A stretch of DNA of 64,000 nucleotides, from positions 310,001 to 374,000 of the forward strand of contig CBDDLR010000001.1 of assembly GCA_965230765.1 (NCBI GenBank), read 5' to 3'. Numbering within the stretch: the stretch's first letter is position 1; each line of letters opens with the position of its first letter. Shown here in pieces: positions 34,859-48,203 of the stretch. Source of the DNA: Sunxiuqinia sp965230765 (lineage in GTDB: Bacteria; Bacteroidota; Bacteroidia; Bacteroidales; Prolixibacteraceae). The notes beneath the pieces are model-generated. The model did not search any database. It had not been told where the DNA came from and was given only the letters and a program-made list of their open reading frames with translations. Both the position numbers and the translations under genes were made by a program.

Positions 34859-36897
34859 GAAATAGCCTGTTTTATCTGATCTTCATTTAAAGGAATATCA
34901 ATGCTGAACATGGTTGACTTTTCTGGAACTGAATCAACTGTCAAATCCCCATCAAGCAACTTGACCCTTTCCTGTATATTCCCTAAACCTTTTCCGCCTC
35001 TAGTAAATTCTTTCAAGAAACCTTTGCCATTGTCTTCAATGGTTAAGTTTAAAGAAGCAGAATGTTTCACCACCTGAACGGTAAGTTTGGTGGCACCTGC
35101 ATGTTTAATCGTATTGATCACTATTTCCTGAACAATCCTGTAAAGTTGTTGCTGAATATCGCAGTCGATTTGATCCCAGTCTATTTTAGGATAAAACAAT
35201 GTCTTTACCTCTAACCCACTATTCGCAGAAAACTGATCAATGTAATGAGATACAATTTCTTCAAAATTGCTTTCGAAAAAAACGGGAGAAGATAAATTAT
35301 GGGATATTACCCTGACTTCCTGAGAAATTGAACTAAGTTGATCAACAATATCTGATGCTACTGCCCCATTGTTTTTCAGGTAAAGCTTTAATCCGGTCAG
35401 ATCACTCACAATTCCATCATGCAAATCTTTCGCTATGCGGTTTCGTTCATTTTCCTGCCCCTTCAATGCCGACCGAATTGAGATCATCTCCTTTTCTTTT
35501 TCAAACAGCTTCCTTCTCTGCCTCGAATAAATGGCAATTCCAGTGGCAATCACCAATAATATCAATGCAATACATACAGCCAGCAGTATAGTTACCCGCT
35601 GTTTTGCCAATTGCTGTTCTTTCTCACTTTTCTCAATCTGCAATGCATTTATTTCTTCGATGTTTTCCTGCTGCTCGTAGTCCATCTCCAGGTATTTTAT
35701 ACTGTTAATGGATGCCATATTCATAATACTGTCTTTTAGCTGATTATGCAGCAAGAGGTGTTGAAATGCCTTTTCATGAAACCCTTTCCTTTCGTACACA
35801 TCCGACAAATTCTTATACACATCAGGAAGTTCTTTTAACAATCCAAACTTTTTATGCAGTGCAATAGCTTCGTTTCCATATTTTATTGCTTGCGCAAACT
35901 CTCCCTTTCGCTGATAATGCGCACACCTATATTGGTTGAGTTCATACAACTTTTTATTTATCCCCAATTTGGTTAAATTTTTCTCGGCTATTTCAAAGTA
36001 TGATTCGGCTTTGTTATACTCCGAAAGGTTCGAATAAATTTCACCGAGAAAAATTGCAGAGTACCCAATTTGTTCATCATTTTTCTGTTTGACCCGAATT
36101 TGGTAGCACGAATCCATATATGCTGCTGCTGCATGATAATCTTTTTTGTGCATTGCCTCAATCCCGGAATGGAGCCCATAGTAAATAGCCCTGAAATCTT
36201 CAATATCGTTTCTTATACCGAAATCATAAATGTTTCGATAAAACTTCTCAGCTTTTTCATATTCTTCTAAATCTGAATAGATAAATCCTTTTACCAGCCA
36301 AACATTGGGCATAAAACTTTTATACTCCGAATTTTCAACAACTTCTTCCAGTTTTAGGGCATAATGAAAAGCACGGTCGTATTCGCAGGTAAGGAATTTT
36401 GTGTTGGAAAGTGCAAAGTAAATCCGAATTGATTCCTTTACATTGTTTGCAATTTCTGGGATAGACAACAATTGTGCATACAAATCATGCGCTGCATAAT
36501 AATTGCCCATAATCTCCAGGGTATTGGCGTACCCGTAAATGCAATTCTTTATTCCTTTCAGGTGATTTTGCCTTTGATAATTATTTAATGCATTTTGATA
36601 ATAGACAATAGCAGTATCCAATTCTCCCTGAAGCTTATACTGATAGGCTAACTGTTTTAAACTTGCTGCTTCTTTTAATCTGTTTTTATCAATTCTTGAA
36701 TGTTCAAGCGATTTTAATCCCCATTTGATGGCTTTATCCAGATTATTCTTTTCATACTTTTTGGAAATTTTTAATGCCAATTCGCTTTTATGAGCTATAC
36801 CTGGCTGGTTGTAGACAGTGATAAGCGAGTCAAGTTTTGATGCATAGCTAAAACTAATATGACATATAATTGACAAAAGAAGAGCAAATTTCCTCAT
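34855..36897 (-). CDS. TPR sensor histidine kinase
   Basis: A 680-aa sensor kinase. A signal sequence (MRKFALLLSIICHISFSYA) precedes a periplasmic region of about 400 residues with TPR units (for example AASLKQLAYQYKLQGELDTAIVYYQNAL and GEFAQAIKYGNEAIALHKKFG). A coiled segment and one TM helix (ILLAVCIALILLVIATGIAIYS, near 430-455) follow. The kinase part is HisKA_3 (ENERNRIAKDLHDGIVSDLTGLKLYL, phosphorylated His near 492) with an ATPase domain (NTIKHAGATKLTVQV, DNGKGF, GGKGLGNIQERV). The stop overlaps the response regulator start. The signal sensed is unknown. Confidence 0.92.
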   Translation of the reverse strand: MRKFALLLSIICHISFSYASKLDSLITVYNQPGIAHKSELALKISKKYEKNNLDKAIKWGLKSLEHSRIDKNRLKEAASLKQLAYQYKLQGELDTAIVYYQNALNNYQRQNHLKGIKNCIYGYANTLEIMGNYYAAHDLYAQLLSIPEIANNVKESIRIYFALSNTKFLTCEYDRAFHYALKLEEVVENSEYKSFMPNVWLVKGFIYSDLEEYEKAEKFYRNIYDFGIRNDIEDFRAIYYGLHSGIEAMHKKDYHAAAAYMDSCYQIRVKQKNDEQIGYSAIFLGEIYSNLSEYNKAESYFEIAEKNLTKLGINKKLYELNQYRCAHYQRKGEFAQAIKYGNEAIALHKKFGLLKELPDVYKNLSDVYERKGFHEKAFQHLLLHNQLKDSIMNMASINSIKYLEMDYEQQENIEEINALQIEKSEKEQQLAKQRVTILLAVCIALILLVIATGIAIYSRQRRKLFEKEKEMISIRSALKGQENERNRIAKDLHDGIVSDLTGLKLYLKNNGAVASDIVDQLSSISQEVRVISHNLSSPVFFESNFEEIVSHYIDQFSANSGLEVKTLFYPKIDWDQIDCDIQQQLYRIVQEIVINTIKHAGATKLTVQVVKHSASLNLTIEDNGKGFLKEFTRGGKGLGNIQERVKLLDGDLTVDSVPEKSTMFSIDIPLNEDQIKQAIS

Positions 36898-36974
36898 CTG
36901 TTAAATTGGTTTTTTAGTTGAAGATAAAAATAGGATTAAATCACAAAGCTTGTTTCAGGGTTTTCCATGAAAAA

Positions 36975-38288
36975 CTACTCATCCAAAAACTTTTGTGGCA
37001 ATTCCTTGCTGGCTTTTGCACCTAATTCTTTTAGCTTCTCAGCAGATCGAACTAAATTCCCCCTACCATCATTCAACTTATTCATAGCGGCATCGTAATT
37101 TTTACGGGTGGTATCCAGGTTAGCACCAATCTTTTCCAGGTCAGCAATAAAATTGACAAACTTATCATACAAAGCACCGCCTTGCCGGGCAATTTCAAAT
37201 GCATTCCGTGTTTGGTTTTCCTGCTGCCAGATGGATGCAATGGTACGCAAGGTTGCAAGAAGTGTTGACGGGCTAACGATCACTACCTTGTTGTCCCAGG
37301 CAAATGAGAACAACTCTTGGTCTGCCTCAATGGCAACGCTAAACGAAGATTCAATGGGCACAAACAGTAAAACAAAATCAGGACTGTTTAATCCAATCGC
37401 CTTCTGATAGTGCTTCTCACTCAAGGTTTTTACGTGGGTTTTAATACTCAGCAAGTGATCTTTTATGTGTTTTTTCTTTTCATCTTCATCAGCTTCATTC
37501 ACCCAGCGTTCGTAGGCAATCAGCGAAACCTTGGAATCCACAACAATATGCTTTTGTTCCGGTAAGTGAATAACCACATCAGGCTGTAAACGGCTACCAT
37601 CTTCACCCGTTACACTTTCCTGTTTTTCAAACTCTCTTCCTTCTGTTAATCCTGAACGTTCAAGGATTCGTTCAAGGATAACTTCTCCCCAGTTACCTTG
37701 TTTTTTCACATCGCCTTTTAATGCTTTCGTCAAGTTTGTTGCTTCGTCGCTAATTTTTAAGTTCAGGTCATGAAGCTTCTTTAATTCAGCTTTCAGGTCA
37801 GTTTGGTCTTTTATTCCTTTTTCATAGGTTTCCTCCACCTTCTTTTCAAAAGTTTGTATTTTTTCCTTCAACGGGTTTAGAATCTCACCGATATTCTTTT
37901 GATTGACCTGTGTGAATTCCTGTGAATTTTGTTTTAATATTTTGTGAGCGATATTTTCAAATTCAGTAGTAAACTTCTTTTGCAACTCTTCAATTTCCTG
38001 TTTTTGAGTTGCCAGCTTTTCCTTCAAATTGGCAAATTCAACTTCTGCTCTGGCTAACCGATCAGCCTGTTGTGTCGTCAAGGCTTCTTCTTTTTCAAGT
38101 TTTTCCTGAAGATTATCTTTTTCATGCTTAATATTACTGAGTCGTTCTTCCAACTGAACCTGAATCTTTTCAGCTTCATTTTTTGAGGCTGTTAATTCTT
38201 TCTCCGAAGATTTTTTCCTGAGTTGAAAAAGTAAGAATGCGATGATCAGGCCAAGTGCCAGACCGACAAGAAGGTAGATAAATTCCAT
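36975..38288 (-). CDS. rmuC: DNA recombination protein RmuC
   Basis: A 437-aa protein with one N-terminal TM helix (MEFIYLLVGLALGLIIAFLLF), a coiled coil from about 25 to 190 and the RmuC nuclease-like domain: GNWGEVILERILERSGL near 200, LQPDVVIHLPEQKHIVVDSKVSL near 235, SPDFVLLFVPIESSFSVAIEAD near 300 and VIVSPSTLLATLRTIASIWQQENQ near 335. RmuC limits DNA inversions at short inverted repeats in E. coli. Given the many palindromic repeats in this window it is a relevant neighbour, though no direct link is shown. Confidence 0.93.
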   Translation of the reverse strand: MEFIYLLVGLALGLIIAFLLFQLRKKSSEKELTASKNEAEKIQVQLEERLSNIKHEKDNLQEKLEKEEALTTQQADRLARAEVEFANLKEKLATQKQEIEELQKKFTTEFENIAHKILKQNSQEFTQVNQKNIGEILNPLKEKIQTFEKKVEETYEKGIKDQTDLKAELKKLHDLNLKISDEATNLTKALKGDVKKQGNWGEVILERILERSGLTEGREFEKQESVTGEDGSRLQPDVVIHLPEQKHIVVDSKVSLIAYERWVNEADEDEKKKHIKDHLLSIKTHVKTLSEKHYQKAIGLNSPDFVLLFVPIESSFSVAIEADQELFSFAWDNKVVIVSPSTLLATLRTIASIWQQENQTRNAFEIARQGGALYDKFVNFIADLEKIGANLDTTRKNYDAAMNKLNDGRGNLVRSAEKLKELGAKASKELPQKFLDE

Positions 38289-38454
38289 ATTTAATTAAAT
38301 TGAAACTTAAAAGTACGAAGAAGATGGTAGATGAGAAAGGTGAAAATTGAGAAAATAATATTTTATGAGTTTCCTATCAACAGGTGTCGATAAATCGACA
38401 TTGCGAACTATGTACTTAAATAGTACATTAGCCTATCAATAAAAATCAGATCAA

Positions 38455-39117
38455 ATGGATGTAAAGATAGAATCTGGCTGGAAAGAACAATTAAGTGCTG
38501 AGTTCGATAAACCATATTTCAATAAGTTAACTGAATTTGTTAGGGAGGAATACAGGAGCACAAAAATATTTCCACCTGCTAAGCTCATCTTCAACGCATT
38601 TGACCAATGTCCATTTGAAAATCTAAAAGTGGTAATTCTTGGACAAGATCCTTATCATGGTCCCGGACAAGCGCATGGATTATGCTTTTCGGTTAACGAT
38701 GGCATTGATTTTCCTCCAAGTCTTCGCAATATTTTTAAAGAACTAAAAGAAGATGTGGGAAAAGAAATACCTACTAGCGGTGATTTAACTGAATGGGCAA
38801 AACAGGGTGTATTATTGCTGAATGCTACCCTTACCGTTCGTGCCCACCAGGCAGGATCGCACCAGCGTAAAGGTTGGGAAGACTTTACAGATGCAGTCAT
38901 TCACAAAATCAACGAAGAAAAAGAGCATGTTGTTTTTATCCTCTGGGGGAATTATGCTATCCGAAAAGGTGAATTTGTTGATCGAAGCAAACACCTTGTG
39001 CTTACTTCTGTACACCCTTCACCACTTTCAGCCAGTCGTGGATTTTTTGGAAACAATCATTTTAGCAAAACCAATGAATTTTTAGTTCAGAATAACATTG
39101 AAGCAATTCGCTGGTAA
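38455..39117 (+). CDS. ung: Uracil-DNA glycosylase, family 1
   Basis: A 220-aa base-excision repair enzyme that removes uracil from DNA. The catalytic Asp lies in VVILGQDPYHGPGQAHGLCFSV near residue 62 and the catalytic His in LTSVHPSPLSASRGFFGNNHFSKTN near 185. Other motifs are PPSLRNIFKEL, WAKQGVLLLNATLTVRAHQAGSH and VFILWGNYA. The length is standard. It is divergent from rmuC. Confidence 0.97.
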   Translation: MDVKIESGWKEQLSAEFDKPYFNKLTEFVREEYRSTKIFPPAKLIFNAFDQCPFENLKVVILGQDPYHGPGQAHGLCFSVNDGIDFPPSLRNIFKELKEDVGKEIPTSGDLTEWAKQGVLLLNATLTVRAHQAGSHQRKGWEDFTDAVIHKINEEKEHVVFILWGNYAIRKGEFVDRSKHLVLTSVHPSPLSASRGFFGNNHFSKTNEFLVQNNIEAIRW

Positions 39118-39218
39118 AAATCAGTCATTCATTGAAGTTTTTTCATGTATTCTGAAAACAAAATTATATTTCAGACTTATTTGTCTTATTTTATACTTAA
39201 ACAAATAAGATTTAAGCC

Positions 39219-39557
39219 ATGAAAAAATTTATTGTAATCTACCATGCCCCTGCTGAGGCATTAGCACAATCAGCAAAAGCTTCACCCGAAGAAAAGAAAA
39301 AAGGAATGGATGCCTGGTACGGCTGGGCTAAAAGTTGTGGAGATCAACTTGTTGACCTTGGAAACCCTTTATGCGGAGGGCAAAAAGTCCTTCCTGGAGG
39401 AAATAGTGAGAATAGCTCTCGAGAAGTTTGTGGTTATTCAATTTTACAAGCTAAGGACATGGATTCAGCAAAAGCTCTGCTTGTGAATCATCCGCATCTG
39501 AGTTGGACGGATGGATGTGAAATCGAAGTTCATGAAACAATGCCCCTACCAGCTTAA
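39219..39557 (+). CDS. YciI/DGPF-like small protein
   Basis: A 112-aa protein starting MKKFIVIYHAPAEALAQ with a ferredoxin-like alternation of strands and helices, ending CEIEVHETMPLP. It resembles the YciI/DGPF family (dimeric alpha-beta barrels). In this family members such as KSYLVVYHAP... act as enzymes or stress proteins of mostly unknown function. The segment DMDSAKALLVNHPHLSW matches the usual helix and strand with a His. It lies between ung and the rRNA operon, which converges on it. Confidence 0.75.
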   Translation: MKKFIVIYHAPAEALAQSAKASPEEKKKGMDAWYGWAKSCGDQLVDLGNPLCGGQKVLPGGNSENSSREVCGYSILQAKDMDSAKALLVNHPHLSWTDGCEIEVHETMPLPA

Positions 39558-39579
39558 TTATTTCATTTTTGTTCAAAAC

Positions 39580-39612
39580 AAAAAGCCCTGGGCTCAAAAA
39601 GAACCCAGGGCC
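39580..39612 (-). terminator. Terminator of the rRNA operon
   Basis: On the minus strand GCCCTGGG pairs with CCCAGGGC, with a loop TTCTTTTTGAG, followed by a T-rich run (39584 down). It is directly past the 5S gene and may also stop the converging YciI-like gene. Confidence 0.85.
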
Positions 39613-39616
39613 TGAA

Positions 39617-39725
<109 letters not shown>

Positions 39726-39829
39726 TAAAATCTTTGTTTGCACCCCGGTAGTTACCGGGACCAACACTTAAATATTTTAAACATATCGGGAATAAGAACA
39801 TAAATCGAAACAACCTTAAAGAACACAAG

Positions 39830-42688
<2,859 letters not shown>

Positions 42689-42969
42689 TCCTTGATTAAC
42701 TCGATTATTGTTAATTCTGTTGTTTTAAGGTTGAATGTTCTTTACATTCTTATTTTTTCCCAACATGTCAAAGAACTTTAACTTTTCAGCTGTTAGCTTT
42801 AAGCTAATAACTTCAAGTAAGTTGATATAACCGGAATCGAACCGGATAAAATGCCGCCTGGCATACCATCTTGTTCCAATATTTCAATAAAATGAACGTT
42901 TTGCCTTTTCGAACTTTTTGTCCCCTTTCACTTATGTACGTTTGTACTTATGTACTCCGGCACTTCTTT

Positions 42970-43046
42970 TGGTGGAGAATAAGGGAGTCGAACCCTTGAC
43001 CTCTAGAATGCAAATCTAGCGCTCTAGCCAACTGAGCTAATCCCCC
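42970..43046 (-). tRNA. tRNA-Ala (anticodon TGC)
   Basis: A 77-nt cloverleaf including an encoded CCA. Acceptor GGGGGAT pairs with ATTCTCC, D-arm GCTCAGTTGGCTAGAGC, anticodon stem CTAGA / TCTAG with loop TTTGCAT, T-loop TTCGACT. It lies between 23S and tRNA-Ile, the standard 16S-Ile-Ala-23S spacer order. Confidence 0.95.
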
Positions 43047-43054
43047 AAATGTTG

Positions 43055-43085
43055 AGTTCCGGGTTGCATGTTCCGGGTTGCGAGT
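43055..43085. repeat. Short direct repeat (GTTCCGGGTTGC x2)
   Basis: The unit GTTCCGGGTTGC occurs twice with 2-nt linkers and a partial GTTG after it, within the spacer between the two tRNAs. Function unknown. Confidence 0.6.
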
Positions 43086-43130
43086 TGTAATTAACTTTTA
43101 ACCCCAAATTTTAAACCCTGAACTACTTCA

Positions 43131-43178
43131 TGGTAGTCCCGCCCATCCCGATAGCTATCGGGATTGAACTGGTGGGCC
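43131..43178 (-). repeat. Duplicated tRNA-Ile tail interrupted by an 18-bp palindrome
   Basis: On the minus strand, just past the intact tRNA-Ile, CCAGTTCAA and TGGGCGGGACTACCA recur. They match the T-loop and acceptor end of that tRNA, but the T-loop is split by TCCCGATAGCTATCGGGA (43146-43163). The fragment ends with a proper ACCA, while the intact gene ends ACAA. It cannot make a tRNA and looks like a duplication with an inserted palindromic repeat. Confidence 0.8.
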
Positions 43179-43179
43179 T

Positions 43180-43255
43180 TGTAGTCCCGCCCAGACTTGA
43201 ACTGGGGACCTCTACATTATCAGTGTAGCGCTCTAACCAGCTGAGCTACGGGACT
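43180..43255 (-). tRNA. tRNA-Ile (anticodon GAT)
   Basis: The minus strand gives acceptor AGTCCCG / CGGGACT, TA at positions 8-9, D-arm GCTCAGCTGGTTAGAGC, anticodon stem CTACA / TGTAG with loop CTGATAA, and T-loop TTCAAGT. The discriminator is A, followed by CAA, so a CCA tail is not encoded and must be added after transcription. A partial copy of its 3' end lies immediately downstream. Confidence 0.93.
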
Positions 43256-43376
43256 GTCTGTGAATGCCTGCAGCTTCAAGCCACAAGCCATAAGCCGACA
43301 GCTATCCGCGTTTGCCCTGATATCTTTTAAAAAAGTAGTGATAAAGAAAAAATGCCCAATCTTAACCCAAGCTCCA

Positions 43377-44898
<1,522 letters not shown>

Positions 44899-45118
44899 AT
44901 AAAAAATTGTCAGGTCATTTAGACCAATCTTGTCTAGCTCGTGGATTAAAACTGTTTAATAGCAATTCTTCCTTATCTTTCTACTTTTTCAATATTTTCA
45001 ATGAACTTTTTACCGCAAAAAAACGCCGCCCTGAAAAAGCGCGGCATATATATGTCTTTTCCGCAATATGTACCTTCTTATTTTACTCCCCCGCATGGCT
45101 TGCAAGCCAACGGGGCGG

Positions 45119-45149
45119 CAAAGTTAACAAGCTTTTTGTTACCCGCAAA
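45119..45149 (-). promoter_or_regulatory. rRNA operon promoter, proximal (TTTG-N19-TAACTTTG)
   Basis: On the minus strand TTTG at 45149-45146 and TAACTTTG at 45126-45119 are 19 bp apart, a full match to the Bacteroidota consensus. It lies about 220 bp before the 16S start. Confidence 0.6.
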
Positions 45150-45276
45150 ATTTTAAAGCCTTTTTTCAAAACTTTTTTTTTGCCCTGCCCGTGCCCGGTA
45201 TCTTACGTACAAGTACGCCCCCCGGTTACACTGAACACCCAAAAAACTTAAAGAACCATGCCCTGTAAAGCGGCTG

Positions 45277-45308
45277 CAAAGTAAAGCGTTTATTTTTTAA
45301 CTTCCAAA
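45277..45308 (-). promoter_or_regulatory. rRNA operon promoter, middle (TTTG-N20-TTACTTTG)
   Basis: On the minus strand TTTG at 45308-45305 and TTACTTTG at 45284-45277 are 20 bp apart. The -7 box has one mismatch (TT for TA). GCGGCTGCAAA on the plus strand around the box recurs at the distal promoter. Confidence 0.45.
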
Positions 45309-45424
45309 TGTTTTTTCAAACTTTTTTCAAGCCAAAAAACAAACACCATAAAACCCCCAAAAAACCGCAATGAACAACGCTTTCTTATCTAACGGACAAA
45401 ACCCGTAAAACCCAAAAGCGGGTG

Positions 45425-45454
45425 CAAATATAGGTAGCTTTTTTATTCCCGCAA
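45425..45454 (-). promoter_or_regulatory. rRNA operon promoter, distal (TTG-N19-TATATTTG)
   Basis: On the minus strand TTG at 45454-45452 and TATATTTG at 45432-45425 are 19 bp apart. It is about 530 bp before 16S and some 130 bp past the glycosyltransferase gene end. The 690-bp gap 44899-45586 holds these promoters and poly-T/poly-A stretches but no gene. Confidence 0.6.
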
Positions 45455-45586
45455 TACCCAAAACAAACTTTTTTCAAAGCTTTGCAAAAACAACAAACAA
45501 ACACCACTGAACGGCAACTACTTACAACATCAAAAAAAATACAAGAAAATTGAGATGAAACAAAAAGGCACAAAGATCATATTGAT

Positions 45587-47089
45587 TCACTCCTTATAAT
45601 GTAACCTGTAAGTATATACATTATAGTAAGAATCGATTTCCTCACAAAGAAAATTTTTATTGAGATAGTTTCTGCAAATATTACTATTCGTCAGAACTAA
45701 ATCACCAACTTCGACCTGTTCTTTTTTCTTATATTCAATTTGGCTTCCTTGTTGTTCTAAAATATTAGAATAAAAAAGAATGTGGGAGCGATGAAACGGT
45801 ATCCCAGCCCTCAAACCAAAATCCTCAGGTTCAATAATCTTCACTCCATTGAACAACTCTTCTTTTTCAATTTTGCTTCTCAAATAATAACTGATATAAT
45901 AGAATTTATTCTCCCATGGCTTTAATTCTGGATTAAAGGTATATCCAATATTCCTTTTAATTGGGATGAAGAAAATTGAGATGATTATTAAATGTAACAA
46001 CGAGATTTTTAAGAATTCGCTTTTAACGAAATTCACATTTAAAATAAGATATAGGGGACAATAGATAACCAAAGCAGCTATAACTGATAAAAATGGATAT
46101 GTAGGAATATCATACCAAGCAAGCTTAGTCTTTGAGAAGCTTATTAGCAAAAGGAAAGAGCCTGAAAGAATTAAAGAAAACAAGGTCAGTTTTTTAATTC
46201 TTTCATTCTTAAATAAAAAAACAAGAGGAGAACCTAACAAAACATAGAAAAAAATGAACCTTCCGTTATATATATTACTCAAGTAAAACCATTTTGACTC
46301 ATTATGCCCATCGTTTACTTTGAAATACCTACCGGCTAACTCGTTTTCCCAAACTGCATCCAAATAACCTGGCATTTGTATTTCCCTAACAATGTAATAC
46401 CAAGCTGATAGAAGAATAAACAATAAGCACGAATAATATAAATGTTTTTCTGTTAGTAGCTCTCTTACTTTTTTGTAAAATAAGGCGTAAAGGAAAAAAC
46501 CTGGAACCATCATAAAGATTGTAACAGATTTAGTCAATACTCCAAATGCAAAAAAAAGTACCATATAATACAAATACCTTCCTTTTCCTGAATCAACATA
46601 CCTAAAGAAATTCATACTACTCATCACTATAAAAAAGGTAAGTAATACATCGGTATCCCCAGATCTACTCCCATGCCTGTCAATAAAACCATATGAGCTT
46701 AGCAAAACCAAAACGGAGAGAATTGCTCCCCAGCTATTTCTCAAATAATTCTTTAACCCAAAAAACATAGTAATGCAAATACCCAGACCTGCCAGAGCAG
46801 AAGGTAACCTAACGGCAAGCTCTCCACTGCCCAATAGTTTCATAAATAATGCCTGAAGCCATACAAGCATTGGGGGTTTTGTCCCATACAAGTCAGGTGA
46901 ATTTTCAAAAGTTATGATTATCCATTCGTTATTTTCAAGAATTTCTTGCGCATTAACGGCCCTATGTGCTTCATCCCAAATATTGAGTGGGATTCGTTCA
47001 ATATGGGCAAACAGAATCAAATAACATAGTATTATTAAAATGAGATAGGACAATGTATACTTTGAAAACAATGGGGTTGGCTTAATCAT
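45587..47089 (-). CDS. ArnT-like glycosyltransferase (GT39/GT83 type)
   Basis: A 500-aa integral membrane protein with about 11-12 hydrophobic segments. The start of the catalytic loop after TM1 is RIPLNIWDEAHRAVNAQEILENNEW, with the acidic pair expected of lipid-linked sugar transferases. GTKPPMLVWLQALFMKLLGSGELAVRLPSALAG near 70 and RHGSRSGDTDVLLTFF near 130 are typical. Such enzymes transfer a sugar from a polyprenyl phosphate to lipid A, protein or glycan outside the inner membrane. It lies 22 bp past modC on the same strand but is more AT-rich, so it is probably not part of nitrogen fixation. Confidence 0.82.
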   Translation of the reverse strand: MIKPTPLFSKYTLSYLILIILCYLILFAHIERIPLNIWDEAHRAVNAQEILENNEWIIITFENSPDLYGTKPPMLVWLQALFMKLLGSGELAVRLPSALAGLGICITMFFGLKNYLRNSWGAILSVLVLLSSYGFIDRHGSRSGDTDVLLTFFIVMSSMNFFRYVDSGKGRYLYYMVLFFAFGVLTKSVTIFMMVPGFFLYALFYKKVRELLTEKHLYYSCLLFILLSAWYYIVREIQMPGYLDAVWENELAGRYFKVNDGHNESKWFYLSNIYNGRFIFFYVLLGSPLVFLFKNERIKKLTLFSLILSGSFLLLISFSKTKLAWYDIPTYPFLSVIAALVIYCPLYLILNVNFVKSEFLKISLLHLIIISIFFIPIKRNIGYTFNPELKPWENKFYYISYYLRSKIEKEELFNGVKIIEPEDFGLRAGIPFHRSHILFYSNILEQQGSQIEYKKKEQVEVGDLVLTNSNICRNYLNKNFLCEEIDSYYNVYTYRLHYKE

Positions 47090-47111
47090 ACTTAACAGAA
47101 TTTCGTATCAA

Positions 47112-48203
47112 CTATATATCTAAATAAACAAATTTTAACGAAGATGCCTTAAACATGCAACAAACATCGATGCCTTCTTTTAAAGACATATTTTCAAGTG
47201 ACTGAGAAGTGATCTCAACAATCAAAGGAAAACCAACATCAACTTTACAGAAAGCCTTATTCCCTTCTTTATAAATGGAGGAAATCTTACCTTTCAACTG
47301 ATTGCGGGAAGAAATCCCAGGTAGCTTATCGAGCGAAAGACTAATATTTCGGGGCGAAATGCTAACAACAAGCTCGTCGTCGGGGAAAGCCTGCCGGGAT
47401 TCGTCGAGTAATATGTAGTTAGATGGGTAGTCTGAATCGTAATAAAAAGCAAGCATTCCATTTTGCCGATCGACACTTTGCGCTTTTAAACGAACTGCAT
47501 TAATTGGGTCTTCGGCTTGCAATATATTCTTGGTGGATGGATCAAAATAAAGATCGTGGTATGAACCGATCCCTCGGATTGTTCCATTTTCTACCACCAT
47601 TAGCTTGTCGGTGAGCATTAAAAGATCGTCCAAATCGTGGCTTACAACAAAAATGGGCAAATTAAATTTTACATTGATCTTTAATAAATAGGGAATAATA
47701 TTTCTTCGCAACCGCTGATCCAATGCAGAGAACGGTTCGTCGAGCATCAGCATAGAAGGAGAACTTAATAATGTGCGCCCAATAGCCACGCGTTGTTTTT
47801 CACCACCCGAGCATTGTTGTGGTTTTTTATCAAGTAAAGCCCGGATCTCCAATAAATCCACGACTTCATCAAATTGGATCTCGGAAGATTCATGATATCC
47901 ATACAGCAGGTTTTTTCGAACGTTCATGTGTGGAAACAGACGCCCTTCCTGGAAAACCATCCCTAAATTTCGTTTCTGTGTTGGTAAATTGATCCTACAA
48001 TGCTTATTGAAAACTTCATGACCTTTGATTAATATTTGGCCATCATCTGGGTTTTCAATACCGGAAAGTAGTTTGAGCAAGCTTGATTTACCATGCCCGG
48101 ATGGACCAAATAAGCCTACTATTCCACCAGGGATAAATGTTTTTGCCTGAAGATAAAAATCCCCACGTTTATATTTAATATCTATGTATGCAGAATCCCT
48201 CAT
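47112..48203 (-). CDS. modC: Molybdate ABC transporter ATP-binding protein ModC
   Basis: A 363-aa ATPase for molybdate import. Walker A is GLFGPSGHGKSSLLKLL near 30-45, the Q-loop MVFQEGRLFPHMNVRKNLLYG near 80, signature QQCSGGEKQRVAIGRTLL near 130, Walker B MLMLDEPFSALDQRL near 150 and switch His VSHDLDDLL near 190. A TOBE (molybdate-binding, regulatory) domain occupies residues 290-360 (ISSRNQLKGKISSIYKEGNKAFCKVDVGFPLIVEIT). Its start overlaps the modB stop by 4 bp. Molybdenum supply is needed for the FeMo-cofactor made by the genes upstream. Confidence 0.93.
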   Translation of the reverse strand: MRDSAYIDIKYKRGDFYLQAKTFIPGGIVGLFGPSGHGKSSLLKLLSGIENPDDGQILIKGHEVFNKHCRINLPTQKRNLGMVFQEGRLFPHMNVRKNLLYGYHESSEIQFDEVVDLLEIRALLDKKPQQCSGGEKQRVAIGRTLLSSPSMLMLDEPFSALDQRLRRNIIPYLLKINVKFNLPIFVVSHDLDDLLMLTDKLMVVENGTIRGIGSYHDLYFDPSTKNILQAEDPINAVRLKAQSVDRQNGMLAFYYDSDYPSNYILLDESRQAFPDDELVVSISPRNISLSLDKLPGISSRNQLKGKISSIYKEGNKAFCKVDVGFPLIVEITSQSLENMSLKEGIDVCCMFKASSLKFVYLDI

